A stretch of 10,155 bases of DNA, taken from the NCBI GenBank assembly GCA_019413955.1, contig DXMX01000065.1:1-10155 (forward strand), read 5' to 3'. The stretch is from Collinsella sp. Lineage in GTDB: Bacteria > Actinomycetota > Coriobacteriia > Coriobacteriales > Coriobacteriaceae. Of the stretch, positions 6,061 to 10,155 are shown one piece after another. The notes beneath the pieces were generated by a model. The model saw only the letters and a list, made by a program, of their open reading frames with translations. It did no database searches and was not told the DNA's origin. The translations under genes and the position numbers were made by a program. Positions within the stretch are counted from its first letter, which is position 1. Each line of letters starts with the position of its first letter.

Positions 6061-6546
6061 TTAGTATTCGATGCCTTGGCGGGCTAGGAGGCCTTCGTCG
6101 AAGTAGTGTTTGATGGGACGTATTTCGGTGACTAAGTCCGCGAGGTCGGCCAACGGCAGCAGCCCGCGGCCGGTGAGCACGAGTTCCGTGGTGGCGGGCT
6201 TTATCGCGATCAGCGCTTCGACATCCTCGCGTGTCACGAAGCCGCGGCGCATGGCCTCGCCGAGTTCGTCCAAAATCAGAACGTCGACCTGTGATATCTG
6301 CTCGCATGCGAGCTCCATGATCTGTGCGGCGCAAGCCTCGGGCGTGTCGCGGTCAGCTTGTACGATGCGCAGCCCCAGGCGCGGCGCGGCATCGTGTTCG
6401 GCGCAGTGCAGTTTCTTGGCAAACTGCAGCCTAAGAACGTCGAGCCCGTAGCCCGTCGCGCGCAGCGCGAGCCCCAGCGCAGCCGTCGTCTTGTCCTTGC
6501 CGTCGCCTGTATAGATTTGAACCTTGCCGACTTACAGTGATGCCAT
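6061..6546 (-). pseudogene. cobO: Cob(I)yrinic acid a,c-diamide adenosyltransferase (CobO/CobA-type), interrupted by TAA at codon 5
   Basis: ATP:corrinoid adenosyltransferases add the 5'-deoxyadenosyl group to cob(I)alamin precursors. The ATG at 6546 has AAAGGA (6552-6557) 5 nt upstream and reads M-A-S-L-stop; TAA is at 6534-6532. The same frame then stays open for 156 codons: VGKVQIYTGDGKDKTTAALG (P-loop region), LQFAKK, VDVLILDELGEAM (Walker B-like), LVLTGRGLLPLADLADLVTE and the family's end IRPIKHYFDEGLLARQGIEY. No ATG, GTG or TTG occurs between the TAA and an internal ATG at 6318, which would miss the P-loop. The P-loop reads GDGKDKT where the family has G(N/D)GKGKT, a second likely lesion. 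The middle is shorter than usual and the frame is otherwise intact, so this is a recent pseudogene, a base error, or a protein with an unusual start. Confidence 0.75.
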
Positions 6547-6572
6547 CTCTGTCCTTTCGTGCCCGGCGTCGG

Positions 6573-6599
6573 TTTATCGCCGTCCGGGTTGGGTATTCT
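6573..6599 (+). promoter_or_regulatory. Weak candidate ftsH promoter
   Basis: TATTCT (6594-6599) is a plausible -10; the best -35-like matches are TTTATC (6573-6578, 15-bp spacer) or GGTTTA (6571-6576, 17-bp spacer). A GC-rich inverted repeat (CCCGG...CCGGG, about 6563-6589) overlaps this stretch between the divergent cobO and ftsH. I found no convincing promoter for cobO here. Confidence 0.3.
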
Positions 6600-6638
6600 A
6601 GAAAGCATTATCAACCCCAGTAGATGGAGTTCAAGCAG

Positions 6639-8531
6639 ATGGAGATGGATGACAACAAACGTAGACGGAATATGATTCTCTACGTGCTCATCGCCTTCGT
6701 CGTCTACCTCGTGCTCTCGACCGTTCTGTTCCCCAACATCGGTCACACGCAGCAGATTACGAAGACCGATTACTCGACGTTTGTCAAAGCGCTCGATAAG
6801 AAGAGCGTCGACAAGGTCGAGTACAACACGGACGATTACTCGATTTATTACACCAAGAAGGGCGAGGACGAGAACATCGCCTACAAGACGACCGGTGTGC
6901 CGAATGACGCGGGCTTTACCGATCGCGTGCTTGAGTCTGGCGCTTCGCTGGAGTCGGTCGTTCCCGATAAAAACTCGGGTTTGATGACCTACTACCTGCT
7001 CACACTCATTCTTCCCATGGCGATTTTCTTCCTCATCGGTTGGTGGCTCAACCGCCGCATGAAGAAGGCTATGGGCGATGACGGCCCGTCGATGAACTTT
7101 GGCGGCGGCGGTTTTGGCGGCGGCGGACTGGGTAAGTCCGGCGCGCGCGTGATCGCCTCCAAGGACGTGGGCGTGACCTTTAAGGACGTCGCCGGTCAGG
7201 AAGAGGCCAAGGAGTCTCTCAAGGAGGTCGTCGACTTTCTGGAGAAGCCGCAGCGCTACGAGGAGATCGGCGCCAAGCTGCCGCGTGGTGCTCTCCTTGT
7301 TGGCCCTCCGGGTACCGGTAAGACCCTGCTTGCCAAGGCTGTTGCCGGCGAGGCCGGTGTTCCGTTCTTTAGCATTTCGGGCTCTGAGTTCGTTGAGATG
7401 TTTGTCGGTCGCGGCGCTGCTAAGGTTCGTGACCTCTTTAAGCAGGCCAAGGAAAAGGCACCGTGTATCGTCTTTATCGATGAGATCGATACCATCGGTA
7501 AGAAGCGCGATGGCGGCGGCTTTAGCGGCAACGACGAGCGCGAGCAGACGCTCAATCAGTTGCTGACCGAGATGGATGGCTTCGATAACCATAAGGGTAT
7601 CGTTGTCCTTGCCGCAACCAACCGCCCCGACAGTCTCGATCCCGCTCTACTGCGCCCCGGTCGTTTTGACCGCCGCATCCCCGTCGAGTTGCCCGATCTG
7701 ACCGGCCGCAAGAACATCCTCGAGCTGCATGCCAAGAGCGTGAAGACCGAGTCGCCGATCGACCTGACCGCGATTGCCCGCGCCACGCCCGGTGCCTCGG
7801 GCGCCGACCTGGCCAATATCATCAACGAGGGCGCCCTGCGCGCCGTTCGCGAGGGTCGCAAGCGTGCAACCCAGGACGACTTCGAGGAGTCGGTGGAGGT
7901 CGTCATTGCCGGCCAACAGCGTAAGTCCACGGTGCTGTCCGACCACGAGAAGCAGGTCGTTTCTTATCACGAGATCGGCCATGCCATCGTTGCCGCTCGC
8001 CAGAAGGGCTCTGCGCCGGTCACGAAGATCACCATCGTGCCGCGCACGAGCGGTGCTCTTGGTTATACCATGCAGGTCGAGGAGGACGAGCGCTTCCTGA
8101 CGACGCGCCAGGAGGTCTTGGACAAGCTCGCTGTCTATTGCGGTGGCCGCGCAGCCGAGGAGCTCATCTTTGGAGAGATGACGACCGGCGCCGCCAACGA
8201 CATCGAGCAGGCCACCAAGCTCGCCCGTAATATGGTGACGCGCTTTGGTATGTCCGACGAGTTTGGCATGATGGCGCTCGGTACCGTGCAGAACGCGTAT
8301 CTCAATCAGGACACGTCGCTCACCTGCGCCCCCGGTACGGCCGAGCGCGTGGACGCGATTGTCGCCAAGCTGATCGAGGATGCGCACGACCGCGCTTTGC
8401 AGATTCTGAAGGAGAACAAGTTTAAGCTCCACGAGCTGGCTCGTTATCTGTATAAGAAGGAGACCATCACGGGCGAGGAGTTCATGAACCTCCTCACGCG
8501 CGAGAATCCGCTGATGCCCAAGCAGCAGTAA
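6639..8531 (+). CDS. ftsH: ATP-dependent zinc metalloprotease FtsH
   Basis: Membrane-anchored AAA+ protease that extracts and degrades misfolded membrane proteins and short-lived regulators. 630 residues from ATG 6639, with GGAG (6626-6629) 9 nt upstream; ATG 6624 (635 residues) has no ribosome site and ATG 6645 is also possible. Order: basic N-terminus, helix 1 (about 12-31), extracytoplasmic domain, helix 2 (about 116-137), Gly-rich linker (154-165), AAA+ module with Walker A GPPGTGKT (222-229), Walker B IVFIDEID (277-284) and second region of homology NRPDSLDPALLRPGRFDR (328-345, arginine fingers), then the zinc site HEIGH (444-448) and Asp521 in NDIEQAT. The pore segment reads MFVGRGAAKVR where most FtsH have GVGASRVR. 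All catalytic residues are present. The C-terminus is short, ending PKQQ. Confidence 0.97.
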   Translation: MEMDDNKRRRNMILYVLIAFVVYLVLSTVLFPNIGHTQQITKTDYSTFVKALDKKSVDKVEYNTDDYSIYYTKKGEDENIAYKTTGVPNDAGFTDRVLESGASLESVVPDKNSGLMTYYLLTLILPMAIFFLIGWWLNRRMKKAMGDDGPSMNFGGGGFGGGGLGKSGARVIASKDVGVTFKDVAGQEEAKESLKEVVDFLEKPQRYEEIGAKLPRGALLVGPPGTGKTLLAKAVAGEAGVPFFSISGSEFVEMFVGRGAAKVRDLFKQAKEKAPCIVFIDEIDTIGKKRDGGGFSGNDEREQTLNQLLTEMDGFDNHKGIVVLAATNRPDSLDPALLRPGRFDRRIPVELPDLTGRKNILELHAKSVKTESPIDLTAIARATPGASGADLANIINEGALRAVREGRKRATQDDFEESVEVVIAGQQRKSTVLSDHEKQVVSYHEIGHAIVAARQKGSAPVTKITIVPRTSGALGYTMQVEEDERFLTTRQEVLDKLAVYCGGRAAEELIFGEMTTGAANDIEQATKLARNMVTRFGMSDEFGMMALGTVQNAYLNQDTSLTCAPGTAERVDAIVAKLIEDAHDRALQILKENKFKLHELARYLYKKETITGEEFMNLLTRENPLMPKQQ

Positions 8532-8557
8532 AGCCGCGGCCGAGCCAGTAAACGCCG

Positions 8558-8595
8558 ACGCCCCATTTGAGCAGCTTTCTCAAATGGGGCGTTTT
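8558..8595 (+). terminator. Rho-independent terminator after ftsH
   Basis: A perfect 13-bp stem CGCCCCATTTGAG (8559-8571) and CTCAAATGGGGCG (8579-8591), extendable by an A-T pair, with a 7-nt loop and TTTT (8592-8595). It is 27 bp after the ftsH stop and ends only 17 bp before the next start codon. Confidence 0.9.
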
Positions 8596-8612
8596 GCTTG
8601 AGAGGGATGGAA

Positions 8613-9068
8613 ATGAAGATCGTGGTGAGCGCCTGCTTGATGGGCGAGAGCTGCAAGTATAACGGGCTCGACAACTACCATCGCGAGTTGGTCGAGGCCT
8701 GCGAGCGTACAGGGACCGAGGTCCTCTTGGTGTGCCCTGAGGTCTTTGGGGGCCTGCCCACGCCGCGCAAGCCGTCCGAGATTGTGAACGGAGAGGTTCG
8801 TACCTGCGAGGGCATATCGGTCGATCGCGAATTTCGCCTGGGTGCCCAACGAGCGCTCGATATGTGCGAGCAGGCGGGCGGGCCGGAAGAGATCGCCGCG
8901 TGCATCCTGCAGGACCGTAGTCCCTCGTGCGGCGCGGGTCGCATCTACGACGGAACATTCAGCGGCACCCTTACGGCGGGCAACGGCGTCTTCGTTGATT
9001 TACTGCTCCGCCACGGTTATCGCGTGATCCCGGCTAGCGAGTTCGACCCCAGCATGCTGGAGCAATAA
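8613..9068 (+). CDS. DUF523 family protein
   Basis: 151 residues from ATG 8613, with AGAGGG (8601-8606) 6 nt upstream; ATG 8607 and TTG 8598 are in frame but overlap that site. The start MKIVVSACLMG matches where DUF523 proteins normally begin. Conserved elements: SACLMGESCKYNG (6-18), CPEVFGGLPTPRKPSE (41-56), and SPSCGAGRIYDG (about 104-115), with cysteines in each block that could bind a metal or cluster. The family's biochemical role is not established to my knowledge, so no function is given. The gene lies directly behind the ftsH terminator with no room for its own promoter between, so it probably depends on readthrough or on a promoter upstream of the hairpin. Confidence 0.9.
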   Translation: MKIVVSACLMGESCKYNGLDNYHRELVEACERTGTEVLLVCPEVFGGLPTPRKPSEIVNGEVRTCEGISVDREFRLGAQRALDMCEQAGGPEEIAACILQDRSPSCGAGRIYDGTFSGTLTAGNGVFVDLLLRHGYRVIPASEFDPSMLEQ

Positions 9069-9107
9069 AAAACCACCACAAAGGTGCTGCTCCCTTGTGG
9101 TGGTTTT
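9066..9107. terminator. Two-way terminator between DUF523 and the dehydrogenase gene
   Basis: AAAACCACCACAA (9069-9081) pairs perfectly with TTGTGGTGGTTTT (9095-9107) around a 13-nt loop. The plus strand ends in TTTT; on the minus strand the A run 9067-9072 gives six T. It overlaps the DUF523 stop and begins 10 bp from the dehydrogenase stop, so it serves both convergent genes. Confidence 0.88.
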
Positions 9108-9116
9108 GGCCTGGGT

Positions 9117-10155
9117 CTAGAGCGTGTGGCCGTAGGCGTTGGCGGCCTTGATGGCGGCGGCGAATTTTTCGTCGGTGAAGGGTTCCGGGTTGCCTTGCTT
9201 CCACTCGTTGGTGGCGTGCGCGTGCTCGCACAGGGCAGGGATATCGGTCTCGGAAAGCCCGACCTGCTCAAGCGTTACGGGCAGCCCCATCTGCTTGTTG
9301 AAGTCAGCATAGCGCTTAAGGTTCTCGGTGTCGCCCGTGTAGGCGAACAACACCAGCACGCCCAGGCTTACGACTTCGCCGTGCAGGTAGGTGCCCTCAC
9401 GCGGAATGCTGCAGGTGGCGTTGTAGAACGCGTGCGCCACGCTCGAGTTGTAGTAGTAATCGTTCTGGTTGGTCAGGTTCGAGACATAGCCCGTGTTGAC
9501 CACGATGTCGAGCGCGATCTGCTTGACGGCCTCGCTCGACAGATTCTGACGAACGTCCTCAAGACCCTGAACACCGTAGGTAAACAGCGGCTCGGAACAG
9601 GTGTGGGCAAGAGCCAGGCCAAGGCCGGCGGTGTGCTCCAGGTCGCCGGCGCTCGTGGCGTACTCGACTTCGGGCTGCTTGGACAGGGCGTCGCCCACGC
9701 CGGCCCAGAAGTACTCCGCCGGAGCCTCGGCGATGATCTTGGGATTGATGAAGATGTGCGCCGGTCGGTTGGGGTACGAATAGCCCTCGAGCGATCCATC
9801 GTCGTTGTAGACGACGGCAATGGCGGTCGCGGCGGAACAGTTAGAGCAAATCGTCGGCACCGTAAAGACAATCTTCTTGAGCTCGATTGCCGCTGTCTTG
9901 ACGGTGTCGAGTGCCTTGCCGCCGCCACAGGCGATAAGCACGTCTGCCTGCTGGCAAGCGGGGGAGTTCACGACCTTGGCGATATTGGCGCGCGTACTGT
10001 TGGTGCCGTAGACGCGCGTCTCCAGAATCTCGACGTCGGTACCTTCAAGCGCCGCCTCGATGCCCGGCAGCGCCGCAGCTAGGGCTCGCTTGCCACCAAT
10101 GATGGCGACTTTCTTCGCGCCGTACTCCGCCAGTGCGGCGGGCAGCTCGGTAAAG
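9117..10155 (-). CDS. Iron-containing alcohol dehydrogenase / glycerol dehydrogenase-like protein, N-terminus missing
   Basis: NAD(P)-dependent, metal-dependent dehydrogenase of the type III (iron-containing) alcohol dehydrogenase superfamily, closest in layout to glycerol dehydrogenases. The frame is open to the right edge; 345 residues are visible and only a short N-terminal piece is missing. Visible landmarks: KVAIIGGKRA (15-24, first strand of the nucleotide fold), the cofactor-binding GGGKALDTVK (77-86), and candidate metal ligands Asp155 (WAGVGDALSK), His241 (SVAHAFYN) and His258 (YLHGEVVSLGVL), spaced as in glycerol dehydrogenase. The cofactor-side segment reads PTICSNCSAATAI rather than the common PT.AS..S pattern. 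Substrate cannot be fixed from sequence, so no gene symbol is given. A GTG at 9971 is internal. Confidence 0.88.
   Translation of the reverse strand, partial: FTELPAALAEYGAKKVAIIGGKRALAAALPGIEAALEGTDVEILETRVYGTNSTRANIAKVVNSPACQQADVLIACGGGKALDTVKTAAIELKKIVFTVPTICSNCSAATAIAVVYNDDGSLEGYSYPNRPAHIFINPKIIAEAPAEYFWAGVGDALSKQPEVEYATSAGDLEHTAGLGLALAHTCSEPLFTYGVQGLEDVRQNLSSEAVKQIALDIVVNTGYVSNLTNQNDYYYNSSVAHAFYNATCSIPREGTYLHGEVVSLGVLVLFAYTGDTENLKRYADFNKQMGLPVTLEQVGLSETDIPALCEHAHATNEWKQGNPEPFTDEKFAAAIKAANAYGHTL

Noticed and set aside
6532..6546. Programmed frameshift or recoded stop as an explanation for the cobO TAA
   Set aside because: The start codon and the P-loop are already in the same frame, so a shift would spoil the protein; TAA is not used for selenocysteine or pyrrolysine.
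6276..7592. 438-codon minus-strand open frame opposite ftsH and running into cobO
   Set aside because: It covers the AAA+ coding region in the antisense direction and has no domain; its last part is the wrong frame of cobO. Codon bias explains its length.
7968..7982. FtsH protease site reading HEIGH instead of HEAGH as a sign of an inactive protease
   Set aside because: The zinc-binding HExxH pattern is kept and the third ligand Asp in NDIEQAT is present, so it should be active.

Overview
The window looks like chromosomal DNA of a high-GC Gram-positive gut anaerobe, most likely a Collinsella-like member of the Coriobacteriia. The basis is GC-rich codon usage, strong AGGAGG-type ribosome sites, and the character of the Ffh, ThyA, DHFR and FtsH proteins. 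The lineage call is my inference from protein character, not from a database search. I see no rRNA, tRNA, CRISPR array, phage gene or transposase.

Layout from left to right. (1) The 3' two thirds of ffh (+) ends at a strong hairpin. (2) Facing it is a minus-strand gene that fuses a DUF134 helix-turn-helix domain to a NifX/NifB-type metallocluster-binding domain and ends in a His/Cys-rich tail. Its promoter region holds two CATATG-centred operator-like sites 53 bp apart, and a near-perfect Shine-Dalgarno lies inside the gene in front of the second domain. (3) thyA and folA (+) form a tight two-gene dTMP/folate operon that ends at a hairpin. (4) A TrmH/SpoU-family RNA methyltransferase (+) and a MATE-family efflux protein (+) follow. 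(5) A long imperfect palindrome of about 105 bp separates the MATE gene from a minus-strand corrinoid adenosyltransferase gene (cobO-like). That gene carries an in-frame TAA at codon 5 and a Gly-to-Asp change in its P-loop. (6) ftsH (+), divergent from cobO, ends at a textbook terminator. (7) A DUF523 gene (+) starts about 20 bp after that terminator. (8) A two-way terminator separates it from an iron-containing alcohol/glycerol dehydrogenase-like gene (-) that runs off the right edge.

Most of the window is housekeeping: protein targeting (Ffh), membrane proteolysis (FtsH), thymidylate/folate metabolism (ThyA with DHFR, which recycles the dihydrofolate ThyA makes) and RNA modification. I found no clear new multi-gene system. 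The points most worth a second look are the DUF134-NifX fusion with its paired operators and internal start, the damaged-looking cobO, the palindrome between the MATE gene and cobO, and the terminator sitting in the leader of the DUF523 gene.
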